Origin: Whitmania pigra
Taxonomy: Eukaryota > Annelida > Clitellata > Hirudinida > Haemopidae
Assembly: GCA_021613335.1 (NCBI GenBank)
Contig: JAJTWR010000231.1
Coordinates: 3,961,001-4,025,000 of the forward strand
DNA: 64,000 nucleotides
Direction of reading: 5' to 3'
Shown here one piece after another: positions 50,904-64,000 of this stretch. Positions within the stretch are counted from its first letter, which is position 1; each line of letters starts with the position of its first letter. The position numbers were made by a program, and so were the translations under genes. Under the pieces are notes generated by a model. The model worked only from the letters and a program-made list of their open reading frames with translations. It was not told the DNA's origin and made no database searches.

Positions 50904-52017
50904 CAGTGGCGCAACTAGGGGGGGGCGCAAGCCCCCCCCCCAGGCCTAATAGGAGAGACCCTGCAATTTTTCCAAATCCGATGAGTTTTTTTTGGGGGGG
51001 GGGTAAGGGGATTTAACTGGTTTGAAACTTTGAGACAGAAGATAGTCAAACTCATTAATAAATTATTAAAGATACAAAATAATACTGTAGACAGAAGATA
51101 GTCAAACTCATAATAATAATAATCTGTTCTATTTTTAATTCTTTATTAATTATAATTGGTAGTTTTGATTTAAACAGTTTCAAAAATTTTTCGCTTTCGT
51201 CCCTTGTCTAAACTTGAGCCCCCCCCAGCATTTTTCGCTGGTTATCTGATGATCAGATAATGTCGTTTTGACAACCTTGCCTTGGCTGCTCTTGATGCTT
51301 TGCAGAATGGCACAATGACTCCCGAGCTTTCGGAATTCTGCAACCTTCGTGGAAAAGACGCTGAAACTGTGCAAAGACAGCTCCAATTCACATCGACAAG
51401 TTTACGTGCTGATCAGTCTGATCCCAATGCATGTATCGAACTGCAAGATCTTTTCTGTGCCACAAGCATTCAGCCCGAGTTGCACATACTCGATGTTGCT
51501 CTTACTCAGACATTTACATCATCAGATGCAGAAAGGGCCTTTTCTAAACTTCGCCTTATTAAAAGTCATCTTGGGACGACTATGTCTGCCTGTCGTTTGC
51601 AAAGTTTATTGAGAATATCTGTGAACAAAACAACTACTGCACTTCTTCCAGTAAATAAAATGGTGAACAGATTTTCACAGACTGATCGAAAAATTATTTT
51701 GTAACTGCAAACACATCAAAATGTAATTTAGACTACAACATTTCAAAATTGTTTTAAACTGTTTTTTTTTACAGTTGCTTTAACTGGCTTGAAACTTTGA
51801 AACAGAAGATAGTCAAGCTCATTAATAAATTATTAAAGATACAAAAAAAGACTGCAGACTTATAAATAAAAATTTATAATAATAATCAGTTCTATCTTTA
51901 ATTCTTTATTAATTAAAACTAGTAGTATTGATTTGAACAGTTTCAAAAATTTTTCGACTTCGTCGGGCTTTTCTAAACTTGAGCCCCCCCCAGCATTTTT
52001 CGCTGGTTGCGCCCCTG
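50904..52017 (+). mobile_element. 1.1-kb composite hAT element with transposase C-terminus
   Basis: Left end CAGTGGCGCAACTAGG and right end GCTGGTTGCGCCCCTG are inverted repeats, and GGTACGTT flanks both sides (50896–50903, 52018–52025), a perfect 8-bp hAT target duplication. The frame 51282–51704 encodes the hATC dimerisation domain (VALTQTFTSSDAERAFSKLR, LIKSHLGTTMSACRLQSLL) related to ZMYM/DUF4371-type transposases; the catalytic core upstream is gone. About 230 bp of the right end (51781–52011) is duplicated inside the element at about 51011–51245, directly before the transposase fragment, so the copy is composite. C-rich runs next to both ends are characteristic of this family. Confidence 0.93.
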
Positions 52018-52356
52018 GGTACGTTTACTGTTTACTCCAGACAAACAAAATAAACGTGAGCTGCACTGTGCACTGTGATTGCTGGAAAAGCTAGGTATTT
52101 GAATGCCAGCTTAGCAACCAGTACATTAATAATAACTTGTACAATGCGATAATAACATGTTTAAATTACAAGTTATTGTAAGATTACAAATGTACGAGTT
52201 ATTGCTGGCGAAGCTAAGTATTTGAATACCAGCTTGGCAACCAATACATGTGATGTACAAACAGTTTTGCCACCATTCCAACAAACAGTCAGCTTTGTCA
52301 ATCTCCGGTTCATCTCAATAACGAGCTAAATCCCTCGTAGATGACACTAATCACCT

Positions 52357-52616
52357 TCATTCTGTCATAAGTGGTTCCTCATCCTCAGTCATTGGAATAT
52401 TAGTAGAAAATCTCCTTCTTCTTTCATTGGGTTCAATAATATCTGAGAAATTTAAACTGCTCCGTTGGTTGACCGTCAGCACTAAATGGGTGTTTGTTTC
52501 GGATATGATACGTAAGAGAGGACGTTTTAAAAGAGGCTTATGTCGCAAACCACAACAGAATTTGATTCGAAACTAAAGTTGCCTCCCAAAATCGTCCTAC
52601 CATTGCTGGCGGCCAT
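52357..52616 (-). other. Possible gene start and possible tail exon, unresolved
   Basis: At 52616 the minus strand has AAAGATGGCCGCC, a near-perfect animal start context, followed after 16 coding bases by a GTAGGA donor; it may be the first exon of the unidentified leftward gene. Separately, 52570–52357 (CTTTAG acceptor) reads FRIKFCCGLRHKPLLKRPLL … MTEDEEPLMTE and stop, with a look of a receptor cytoplasmic tail (palmitoylatable CC, basic cluster, acidic end). No transmembrane part is nearby. Both interpretations are weak. Confidence 0.25.
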
Positions 52617-52689
52617 CTTTTCTTCGCAAAGAAAATGGAACTAGGAGGAACAAAACCAAGACTTGAAATTTTCGATAAAAATATTTATT

Positions 52690-52790
52690 TGTAAAAATTT
52701 AACGCATTAATCGCAGCGTTAATTATTTTAATCGCGGGATTTCTTTAATGCGTTAATCGCCCGTTAGCGCATACATCTGCAGCCCTAATT
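52690..52790. mobile_element. hAT-type terminal fragment with GCGTTAAT subterminal repeats
   Basis: AACGCATTAATCGCAGCGTT, ATGCGTTAATCGCCCGTTAG and the end CTGCAGCCCT resemble subterminal repeats and the terminal CAGGGCTG of a hAT family known for ATTAATCGC motifs. I did not find the matching opposite end, so this is an orphan terminus. Confidence 0.5.
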
Positions 52791-53671
52791 ATTATTATTA
52801 CTATTTGTTTTCGTTTTCTGAACCAGGAAGTTTGCGAACAGAACCAGATATAGAACCATCAACTTGATGTTTTTTCAGGGTATTTTGACCAAAGTCGAAA
52901 TCAAGACTAAGACAATTTTAGTTAGTTTCATCATTTTCTCTTTAGAATTGCATTTAATTCTAAAGGTTTGTGCAATTAATAATCAATAAACAAATAATAA
53001 TCTAATCAAAAACTTCTCGGCATGAGCAAATGACGTCCCTACTTCTCGGACACCGGAACGAATTCTATTAAATTTTTCCATTATCGCGAGACACGTAGTC
53101 ATAACTTCAAGCTGAAATCAGACATGCGGAAAATCGATGCTATGAAAAGTTCTCTTTTATTAATAAAGTTGTAAAAATCTGAAATTCGCTCCCCGATGAG
53201 AAAGTGGCAATCAGAAATTCACGTTTTAAATGTTAGTTGAGCGTGCTCTTTCGCTTATTTGCAAGTTGTTGACTGAATCTTAAGAAATTTGATTGATTTG
53301 ATGATTTGCTCTGAGCTTTCATTTCCATCTTCTCTTGTCTTTTTTGTTTTTTCGTAGATTTATTGAACAAAATGACATCAAATACAATTACAAAGCCGCA
53401 TAATTACAGATAATAATCTAATCACAAATTTTGTAAAAAAAATAAAGGATAGCCAGAAGAGATGTACTTCCTCTGATGTTCAAGTGAAATAATTCAAAGA
53501 CGAATATCACAAAAAAAGGAACACTCATAAATACAAAAAAATAGGCAACAGTTCAACTGCAAGAAACGGGCGCACTTCAGAAAATCCACGAAATCGGACG
53601 ATTTTGCTTATTTAAAATATATGGTTTGTAAGTATATGTGAATCTTGATTCAGGTGACCGGTGTGACCATA

Positions 53672-54500
53672 AAGCGGTGTGTGGAGACTAGATGGAATAA
53701 TCGAGCAGACGCTGTAAATGTTGTCGTGAAGAAATGATCGAAAATCATCAATGCCCTGGAACAGCTCACGGAAGAAGGAAAAATTGCAACCACAAAATCA
53801 GATGCATTTTTAATTTTCGACTCAATACCGTCGATTTAGTTTCTGAATCTTTGGAAATCTGTTCTTCCAGAAATCAATGATGCCCAGAAGTACCTTTAAG
53901 CAAAAATGATGTCAAGCTCCCAGCGTTGATGGGAAACCTTCTTCAGAACAGAGAAAAGATGGTGGATAGTGCAATAGACGAATCCAAAAGCTCTGCTTTG
54001 AAATGGGTATAAGCCTGGAGCGTCGAATCCGAAAAAGAAACGAATGGATGGTGAAGGATTGACTGACGCAGCACTGAATTTGATGCTGAGTTGAGGCGGG
54101 AAATACTGTGTCGTCGTAAGGTTGACTGGGGAATTACTTGGCAGATTTCAACAGATTCATGACCCTGCAAACAAATACGCCTTTCTCAAACCGTCAAACC
54201 TGTTTGTTGATAATTATGATTGCCAGCATGGCGTAAGTTGATGAAGACATAAGTGAAAGAAGAGTTCTGGAATGGAAAAGATTGAAGTATTTTATGGAAG
54301 CTTCGGGATTATGCTCCTAATATTGTGATCCTGCTACGTATCTTCATAACCCAGGCTATTAGTGTTGCTAGCTCTGAGCGCTCATTCTCCATACTTAAGT
54401 TAATAAAAAACTACCTTCTATCATCGATGAGCCAGACAAGGCTTACAGACTTGGCAGTCCTCTCTAGAGACGGAACTTACCGGACTGAATTTTGAGACTG
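53672..54500 (+). pseudogene. Decayed hAT transposase
   Basis: Disconnected frame segments follow the order of a hAT (TTF-finger/DUF4371 class) transposase: TRWNNRADAVNVVVKK, then after a stop KIINALEQLTEEGKIATTKS and FLIFDSI, later KKMVDSAIDESKSSALKWV, and finally the hATC domain ISVASSERSFSILKLIKNYL followed by SSMSQTRLTDLAVLS. At least eight stop codons and frame changes separate them, and several hundred bases of the catalytic core are missing. Terminal repeats could not be located; a GGGGGG run near 54700 may mark the right end. Confidence 0.85.
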
Positions 54501-54559
54501 TTATAAAAAAACTTTGCGGAAAGAAAAGCGCGGGATGTTTAATTTGATTGTAATTCCAT

Positions 54560-56140
54560 AAAAATAAATATTTGAGAGCTTTTCAATATTTTGACATATT
54601 GACATGTAGTTTCTGTCACACGAATTCTTTTTCAATTTAAATCGGATATTCAACATCTAAAAATAAAATTTCAAAATAACATTTTTAACGGTCAGGAGGG
54701 GGGCAGCAAGTCACTGAGTACAATCAAATTTCATTTCAACATTTCAGATATCAGACAATTTTCTTATTAAACCCTCTTAATGTCTTCCGCGATGACTTAT
54801 TTTCATAAATTTTGATTTTAACGATTTTAGGATAGAGCAAACACGAATTATTAGAAAAATAATTATTAAGGTGTTAATATCTGGACAGATAAGTTTGATA
54901 GCGATGCTATAAAAGGGAACATTTTAAACAGGCCAGCATAATCAAGAAAAAATTTTTCGCACTAAAAAAATGTTGAAATTGAAAATTAAATTATTGGCCG
55001 AATCTGCATTCGCGTGCAACTGCTGCTTTATTAGCCTCCGTGGAACAGAATAAAAACCGCAACCATCTCACCAAACAAAGAATTGGTAACAATCACGATT
55101 TGTTTCCCTGCCTCATTAAAGAATTTCCCCAACAAAATGTTTTAAATCTCAGTAGACATCTAAAGAGATATTATATAGGTCACATGAAGCTTTTTTCTTT
55201 TGGATGAGCGGCTCAGCGAGAAAACGAAATTTGTTTATATCTTATGTGCTTTGTCGGTAGTGGTAAATCATCGTAGAGATCATTCTAATAATTTGAAACT
55301 TATGCAATCCATTTACACATGCGAGTTTGACTAATTGCAACATTAACTCGCACATCCGCAGTTTGTTTACTCCACCAGGATATTTACTTTTAAATGTCTG
55401 AAGCTAGGCTGCATTTGCTTTGTGGGTCAGGAACACCTCAGCTCATCGGTAAAGGTGGTTTCAGCTATTTTAAAATTCTGAAAGTAAATATTTTTATTAT
55501 TTACTGATGATTTACTATTAAATAAATACATACATAAAAAATAAATAAATAATGATTATTTCTTTTAGTGACTGTAATTGGTGAGTAACAAATAAGTTCC
55601 GTGAGCAACACTTAGCATCCTGAACGGTTCAGGGCATATCCTTGTGCCATTAAATAGGGAAGTTAAATGTCGCTCATAACTTATTCATCCTAACAAAAAT
55701 CTATTAACATAGGGTAAACATATTAACAATGTTTAATTATATTTAAGCTTCCATGCCTTTGCCCATGACCACAGTTGATATTTTAACTATATATTACCCA
55801 CGAAGTTCACCAAAAACAAATTCGTATTAGCGATTTCTTCCTAATGTTTAATAATTTTGAAATAATTGATCGCCCTATTTGTTCACAAGAGCCTTGCAGT
55901 CGATTTTAAGTAAATTTCATCCTACCTAATTAGCTCTTCTAAAAATGAGAAAATTACTGGTTAGCTTAATTTGCAAAATGCCAATGCTCTTAACTCAAAA
56001 ATTATGATTATATGCCGCAAAAGAAAACAAATAAAACAAATAAGATAATATAACAGTTAATATTTACTCAAAAACAGGAATTAATATGTTATTTAAACTT
56101 GCATCCGTAACAGGATGCATTTGAGACCAGATTTGGACCA
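54560..56140. other. Intergenic upstream of actin, no gene recognised
   Basis: No frame longer than about 60 codons with any recognisable motif. The actin promoter elements lie at its right edge. Confidence 0.5.
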
Positions 56141-56147
56141 ATGAGAG

Positions 56148-56176
56148 GGCCGGATTCAAACTATGACCTTATATGG
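56148..56176 (+). promoter_or_regulatory. CCAAT box and CArG box (SRF site) of the actin promoter
   Basis: CCAAT lies at 56148–56152 and CCTTATATGG at 56167–56176. The latter fits the serum response factor consensus CC(A/T)6GG exactly. CArG boxes are the standard control element of animal actin genes. The site lies 278 bases before the start codon; a TATATA at 56335–56340 lies between and could be the TATA box. Confidence 0.75.
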
Positions 56177-56405
56177 TAAAACGGTCCTCTTGTTCCGGGT
56201 TAGAATCAATATTAATAGCTCTCGCGACGTCCACCAACCGTGTTCGGAAGCCTCTTGAGCTGTAGAAGTTTCTATCTGCTGTTAGTTGTAGCTTGTTTTT
56301 GTTGTGTCTTGTTTTTGTTCATACGTCATTTCAATATATACACGAGTTAGGCGTCTGTTCGAAATTTGGCGCGGCATTGTTAGAAGCGTTTGAGTAGCCT
56401 ATTGA

Positions 56406-57785
<1,380 letters not shown>

Positions 57786-57879
57786 GGTCTGATCGTCATC
57801 ACAACATTCGGAACATTGTTCCCAGAAGCCCAAAGTGCATTAACTTTAAATAACTTCTTAAAATTGTCTTGCTAAAGAG

Positions 57880-57885
57880 AATAAA
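57880..57885 (+). terminator. Actin poly(A) signal
   Basis: AATAAA 95 bases after the actin stop codon, followed by a T/G-rich stretch (TGTGCTTTTGTGG) as expected of a downstream cleavage element. The convergent RBFOX gene ends 213 bases further on. Confidence 0.75.
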
Positions 57886-58097
57886 ACTGCTGTGCTTTTG
57901 TGGCATGAAATGTTTATTCGTGACTCATTAAACTCGGCATTAAATATAAGAACAACAATAATAAGTGTTAAGTTAAGTGCTTGATTCGCACGGCACAAAA
58001 ACTGGTGCGTGGTCCCCTCCGAGCGAATGAGAGCATACAGGATTCAATGCGAGGTCCGATCATACCATAAAAGCAAAACAAAAGCGGAACTATCTTA

Positions 58098-61000
58098 TCA
58101 GTATGGCGTGAACCTCTGGCAGTCGTTGCTGTAAATGGTCTGCAAAAAAACGCTGTGAGATTATCTGGCTGAGTGGGCAACTTTCATACAAGAGTTTTAC
58201 AAGTTTTACCCCAAGTAATTGGAATGGAAGCGCATTTCTCTCCACTGTTGATCCGAGCGCCAACATCTGCTGTTCGGTGATCTGACTGCTTTCCAATCTG
58301 TTCTGGAAGCTGTTGTAACAAAGTTCAATGTCAGGGTGAGGTGATCTAAGGTAGATTTTTTTACAATTTACTTTTCTGGTTTGAGATAGGATTGCAACGG
58401 GGTGGCTGTGGGGACTATGGGTCTCTCCAACTGCGGATATTGAATGGTCTGCAATTTTCAACAAAATGAGTCACAAGTTCAAGGGGTGCTTTGGCGCATT
58501 TCGATTCTTTAAGAATCACATTTAATGTTAAAAATTCTGCTCAACCTGAAGTACTGTCTTGCTTGGAGTGCTGATGATGGCATTGTCAAACTGTATACTA
58601 CTGCGAAATTAACCACACAGACTGAAGTTATCGATAAAAGTCAATATTCACAAAAGGAAGAATCGCAAATAACAAAATTGAAATAACCGGTGAAGGGGAA
58701 TTGTTGTAATTCCTGAATAGTTTGAAGCACCAGCTTTGTGAACTGCATCAACCAGTAGGTTTTGATTATTTATCTTTGAATGCAGCAACAACATTCTTTC
58801 AGCCAAAGTGCTTTTAGAACCTAAGAAAAGCCAATTTTTAGGCAAAATAACCATGTAATCATATCAAAAAGCCACCTAGAATAATGTCAGTACAAAGTCG
58901 TGATAGACATTTTTTACATAAAAGTTAGGGAAAAAATCAGTGATTTTTGGCAAGGAAAGGTTGAACAAATACCACCATATTTTATGTGATGGTATTTCAA
59001 ATAACCTTTCAGCTTGTACCACTGAAGGCTGTATTCATGTTCAATGTGTGACCTTAACAAATTTTACAACTAACTTGTGTTAATAGGACTTTTCTTGCTC
59101 AGTATTTTTGCCGTGGCATTGTTAACCTTGAAATAAGTTTTGGGTATTAATAAATTCTGAATAATTTTTTTATTTAGGAAATGAGACAAATGATATGGCG
59201 TGCTGCAGATTTGAGCGATTGTATGAATTCATGCTTCTGAAGCAGAAGAGATTAAGTAGAACATTTTCGAACCTCAATTTTACGACCCTCAACAATAGCT
59301 CCATTAAGTTTCAGTCGAGCCATTTCCGCATCACAAGCATTGGCAAATGTAACAAAACCAAAACCCTAAAAATCAGTTTTGAAAAAAATGAGAAATTATG
59401 AATAATAAGAGTTTTTCTAAACTTTAAGAACAGGAAATATTCATCATTATCCCAGCACTAAATGTACTTTAAAAAATTCAAACATTCAAATTATAATTTT
59501 TGTCCTTTATCTTCATTCTCTCAAAAAGTTTTTAAACAATATTCCAAATTGCTTAAACACTATAGACTATATTACTTCATCTTAATGGACAATCTATATA
59601 ATTAACTATTCATTGTACTAAGTTGAATGCATGCAGCAAAATAAAAAATCAATTTCCATGCATTGCTGGCATGCAACAATGAATCAAGATAATGAAATAC
59701 CATCCAATTGGACACGTGCCAAGAGAAATAGATTGCCACGCAAGCAATGACATTTAATATTTATAAATGTTGACAAATGCATTCTAACATTCTCAGTTTA
59801 TTAATTGTACATAAAAATAATATACTCTTGTCACATTAAAAAAAGGATGAAATTACAAGAGTGATGTGAAGAAATGCTAAGAATTAAAATTGAAAAGAAA
59901 TAGTCTTGAGGCCTTTCTCACAAAGAGAAATAATATTCTAAATATATGTGAAAAATTATCTGGAGTTAAATGTCAGATGATTAGTGGTTCATTAGAAACG
60001 ATGTTGTTATGCAATCAGAAAACAATAAAGGACATGAACATGCTTTTAGTTACTTTTCATTTTACCTTTTACTTTCCATCTGATTATGATGTAAAATTTA
60101 AAATTAAGCAACATGTAATCATTAAAAAATCTTTAACTACAACTCACTTTTGATCCCCTTTCATTGAAAATTATTTCTACATCTAAAATTGGCCCAAAAT
60201 CCTAAATGCAGATTTATTAGTCAATAATTAATTAATTAAATAAGAAAAAACATATCAAATGATCAAACCTGTTTTATTCTTTTATAAACATCTGAATTAT
60301 TATATACTTAACCATTTATGTTAGAAATCAGGGCCCAAAAACAAGCACTGAATTGTAACCTTCATATTAAATTTATAGTTTTACCTTCAAAAGATTTCTT
60401 AGCTCAGGCTCTCGAAATCTGAAAGGGATGTTTGAAATGTGAAGCCTTTTCTGTACTTGTTCTTGTGGCTTCAAATTCTATAAAATTAGTGTTTATAAAC
60501 AGTACAAGAAACTATTTATGTCATTTAGTGAAATAGAGAGCAAACAATCATAAAAATTATATGAAGAACATGTTGTCCAATTAAAGAAAGGTGACATCAT
60601 ACAAAGCTTAAACACATTTTCAATTTTCATTTACATGTATTAATGTAATCCATAATTAGATTTATGGTATGATTTTATAATAAGACTTAAAAATTTGAAA
60701 AATCAAATGTTTCACCAAGATTGGAGTTGCCATAGGAGAAACGACATGATTTGTTTGAGTGAGAACATTCGGTTTGCTCCTTAGTGATGCCAAAACAAGC
60801 TGATCAGAACATTGTGGTAAATAATCAAACTGTGGCAGGATTTGTGGTAGAGTTGCCACAGAGTTCTGGGGAGCAAGATGCACTTGCTTTTGCAAAATAG
60901 TCTTGAAAAATAATAAATTCACAATAAAGTTCAACCATTTATAACTAAGATCTGAAAACAGTCATAATCTTCTAAAAGGATGCATATGTAATCGGTTTGA

Positions 61001-61164
61001 ATAATTATGAGCAATCTTCGCATCAAATAAATTTGAATGAGAATAAGAGTGCTTGCAAAAACTTCAAATATTCGATTGCCAAAAACCTGCTCAGATGTGT
61101 TTGTTACAGCATCATTTTGGTAATTTCTATATATTTTTTGACCAAGCTCAAATATTGGATACAT
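58098..61164 (-). CDS. RBFOX: RBFOX-family splicing regulator
   Basis: Eleven exons join in phase into 324 residues: 61164–61087, 60901–60716, 60477–60385, 60201–60148, 59365–59273, 59126–59090, 58820–58688, 58600–58555, 58448–58372, 58345–58210 and 58139–58098. The RRM (about residues 96–175) is diagnostic of [78 protein letters not shown] proteins bind (U)GCAUG in pre-mRNA and control alternative exons. The 88-residue N-terminus is Gln-rich. The C-terminal half is unlike vertebrate RBFOX except for the last residues, RFTPY (vertebrate RFAPY). Exon boundaries inside the RRM (GSK|GF, KIE|VNN) match those I know from vertebrates. Two donors are weak (GTTCGA, GTCCTA). An acceptor TTTTTTTAG lies 2 bases before the ATG. 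The gene is tail-to-tail with actin. Confidence 0.93.
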
Positions 61165-61174
61165 CGCTAAAAAA

Positions 61175-63037
61175 ATTCAACCAAAATAAATTTTTGACGG
61201 ACTAAATAAAATTCATTTTGCAACAAAGTTGGTATGCATCAACTGTGAATTACTAAACAAGAGCAGACGATTTATGCCCACGGCATCAAAAAACACTAAT
61301 AAAATTTTAATTTATTACAAATCTTAAAAAACGATAATATTTCGCCAAATAGCCCTCGAAAAATTGCAAAAATTACAAGTAATTAATGGATGAAAAAGGA
61401 CGAAATTAACTAACAAGTTTTGGATCCAACAAAACCGTTCTTCCATCGAAATGTCCCAACAAATTCGAGGGTTGAAGCAACATTTCGAAATCTAAACCGA
61501 GTCCAAACAACATTCGAACAAGCGTAATACCAATCCCTTCTCCTGGGTGGTCTAGAACAAACTAATGGCGCGCGAAATTTAAATTTCAGAGAGTTGACTA
61601 AATTGAGCCCTTGGGCGCCGGTGATCGCTATGAAATTAAAAATGCAATTTGATTTCATTAAATTAAATTTTAAGTTGACTGTTAGACATTGCAAATTAAT
61701 TTGATTATTCACTTCTCGCGCGCTGTTATAAAATGAACCGTTCATACACCGCTAACTTCGAAAGCAAATGAAAGCAAATCCAAATCGATCAATTGTCCCT
61801 TTCTCGGCTCACGAGCAGCACAGCAGTTGACTGGGCTTCGCTTGTGCTTAGAAACCATTGTCTGATGGAAGCATGCGTCACGCTTCATTGGACCTGGATT
61901 TCGAGTTTGGATTTCAGCTGATTTGTTAAAATGAAAAACATGGAAATTAAACATTTTGTTAGCTTAAAAATTAATTAAAATTTATGCTTACGTTCATGCC
62001 AACTAAATGGAAATATATCTGCGATTGTGCGTAGTTTAAATGCTTAATAAAATGCTTATTCTGAGAATGTTCGTAGACATTAAAATATTCTCATTTCTTT
62101 GGATGCCGTTCACAATATAATGACAAATTGATTGATGTTCATAGAGTTCTATTTTAAGATTGTACAGATCGCCAATTATTTCTGTCCTGGCTGTGAATGA
62201 CGCGAGTTCCAATGATCGGAATCTTGTTCAGCATAAGAAATACATAAATATATATTATTATACTGTTAAAATAACATTAATAACATTTTATGTTATTATA
62301 TAAAATCGCAATAAAAAGGAATCTACTCAAATAATCACAATTATTATATTATTACAATAACTGTTATTATAGTTAATATATTTGATATACTTAATTTCTT
62401 CAGAAAGATTTATATTATTTTAAATGAAGTTACATGATACTAAACGTATCGAATATTTGATATAATAATTTGTTAAATGAACATAATATAGACTGATAAT
62501 TTTTTAATGTTTAGATTTTTAACGGTTAACTAAGGTGTTTAATAATTTTCACGTCGTTTGACATTCCTTTCATAAGTTGTCCTCAGCTGTCAACAAGAAA
62601 ATTGCGCAACAATAAGTAACGTAAACTTTCATTTAGGAAATGTTCATTGAGAGGAATCGTCGACCTGTTTAAATGTCAGAATTTATTATAATGTCATTAA
62701 TTATAATATTAAAATTTATTATAATTTCACATTGATGTCGTAACTTTAAAGTATCACTTGTTCGTTCGCTAGTTGATGTTTTAAATCACTCGCTAGATAG
62801 AGCTGTTATTCTCAATTAAGACAATTAGTTTTGAAAATAAATTGAAATTGATTTGGAGCTCTAACTAACCAACCCACTTTTTCAATATTTTAATTGACTA
62901 TCGGACACAATGCTATTAAAAAATTAATTAAACAATCACCGTGACATTGAGGTACAAATTACGAAACACAACAACAGCAATGAGGACGACAATAATAATT
63001 AACGTGGACATAATCATTGTCCTGGTGTGATTGGGTG
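61175..63037. other. Intergenic, no gene recognised
   Basis: Upstream side of RBFOX. Open frames at 61410–61745 and 61742–61954 (minus) have no domain; they could contain 5' UTR exons. From 62230 to 62540 the sequence is nearly all A/T with no repeat unit. Confidence 0.45.
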
Positions 63038-63244
63038 TTATAAATAAACAGAGGAAGTCAGCGGAAGTCTCGTGTTTGCCTGATCAAGAAAAATATTTGC
63101 TCTCATGTAGAGAATGAGACGTCCATCATTAGATATTCGCTTGTCTCTCTCGAAGAATCTTTCAAATGATTGGTGATAAAGTGAAATTACAGCCTTCTCT
63201 TGTTCGGACAAGCCCAAGGACCGAAAATTGCAGGTTGCAATGGT
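63038..63244 (-). other. Candidate terminal exon of an unidentified gene
   Basis: After a TATACAG acceptor an open frame of 68 codons reads TIATCNFRSLGLSEQEKAVI, SLYHQSFERFFERDKRISND and GRLILYMRANIFLDQ before a stop at 63038. There is no internal ATG near its start, so it would have to be an internal or last exon of a gene entering from the right. Charged, helical, no known motif. The codon pattern looks better than the surrounding AT-rich DNA, which is the main support. Confidence 0.35.
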
Positions 63245-63934
63245 CTGTATAATTTAGCTCATGAATCAAACTGCGTGTCATTATAGAGCCCTCACTTCAA
63301 CTACGAGATGATGGATGGATCCTGCACACTCCAACTCGGCATTCAAATGCGACCACAAACAGCATTCGTCCTGTCATCGAAAGGAGATCTCCCAGTCGAT
63401 AGCGGGGCAATACGTTTCAATTTCGGCTTGTTTGAAAGCCGATAATGAACTCTTTACGGAGGAGATTTGGCAGACGTCCTGCGTGGGGCAGACAGCCTCA
63501 TATCGGGAGACTAAACAAGGCTGCCTTTGTACTCGAGATAATATTTTAAATAAACAGAGACTCCGAGGCAAAAAAAAATAGTCTGGCATTTTGAAAATTT
63601 GTTTGGAAATATTTTAGGCGGGATAAATGTGTGCCAAATTAACTTTGGCCGCTGCTTCTTTTCATACCAGGTTCTAAAACTGTGAGGATGGGTGGACAGA
63701 AAGATGGGTAGAAGCATGGAAAGAATGGGAAAAGAGATAACGACAATAAAAGTGAAGACTGGAGCCTCTCAAGCGTTTAGTTTCTTGGTGGAAGTCTCTT
63801 TACACAACGTAAGAACACAACAACAACAATACAAGAACCTAAACAGCATGAGTACACAAACACAATTTAAACTTTGAGGTTTATTTAAGATTTTTAGCTT
63901 CAAAAGTGGGTTAAAAGCTTGAAGTTGACTAACA

Positions 63935-64000
63935 CATAATAATAATAATAATAATGATGATTATGATGATGATGACGGTGACGATGACGAGGACGATGAC
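63935..64000. repeat. AAT/GAT/GAC microsatellite at the window edge
   Basis: AATAATAAT grades into GATGATGAT and then GACGATGAC before the window ends; the array continues beyond. Same orientation and triplet type as the arrays at 12 kb and 15.7 kb. Confidence 0.92.

Overview
The window is nuclear DNA from an animal: AT-rich, intron-containing (GT–AG) genes with animal-only families (Gα12/13, RBFOX, CARD proteins, an IKK/TBK1 relative, an NHE exchanger). The compact gene spacing, the absence of vertebrate-type repeats, several hAT DNA transposons, and splice acceptors lying directly before start codons (as in organisms with spliced-leader trans-splicing) fit a marine invertebrate. A tunicate is my best guess, but the sequence alone does not prove it.

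Layout. 1–5.3 kb holds no recognisable gene, only a 119-bp hAT-type MITE. 5.3–8.2 kb (+) is SPAG6/PF16, the armadillo protein of the axonemal central pair. Tail-to-tail with it at 8.4–10.3 kb (−) is an intronless TBK1/IKKε-like protein whose catalytic residues are lost (predicted pseudokinase). 10.5–13.2 kb is repeat-rich: a ~165-bp tandem repeat, a LINE reverse-transcriptase remnant, a GAT/GAC microsatellite and an 826-bp hAT element with a perfect 8-bp target duplication. 13.6–15.1 kb (−) encodes a four-helix membrane protein resembling MS4A/CD20. 15.7–17.0 kb is a 1.26-kb (GAT)n array. 17.7–19.7 kb (−) contains two tandemly duplicated CARD genes, one apparently a CARD-only protein. 20.9–23.8 kb (−) is PAICS (purine synthesis). 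25.8–26.9 kb (−) is an unrecognised secreted protein.

29.4–44.5 kb (−) is one large gene, a plasma-membrane-type Na+/H+ exchanger; I could join 25 coding exons in phase into 904 residues. Its introns carry several recent small duplications, and one 5' splice site has been amplified into a 30-bp minisatellite. 45.9–47.4 kb (+) is Gα12/13 in three exons. 48.8–50.4 kb (−) has coding-looking exons of an unidentified gene. 50.9–54.5 kb is a hAT graveyard: a composite element with 8-bp target duplication and a stop-riddled transposase. 56.4–57.8 kb (+) is a cytoplasmic-type actin with a CArG box upstream. 58.1–61.2 kb (−) is an RBFOX splicing factor (11 exons, 324 residues). 61.2–64 kb shows one possible minus-strand exon and a terminal microsatellite.

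Functionally most genes are unrelated housekeeping or cell-biology genes. The 8.4–27 kb stretch is the exception: a TBK1-like pseudokinase, an MS4A-like protein, two CARD proteins and a novel secreted protein lie close together, which is suggestive of innate-immune signalling but not proof of a shared pathway. All gene models come from reading splice signals and reading-frame phase by eye; no similarity search was possible.
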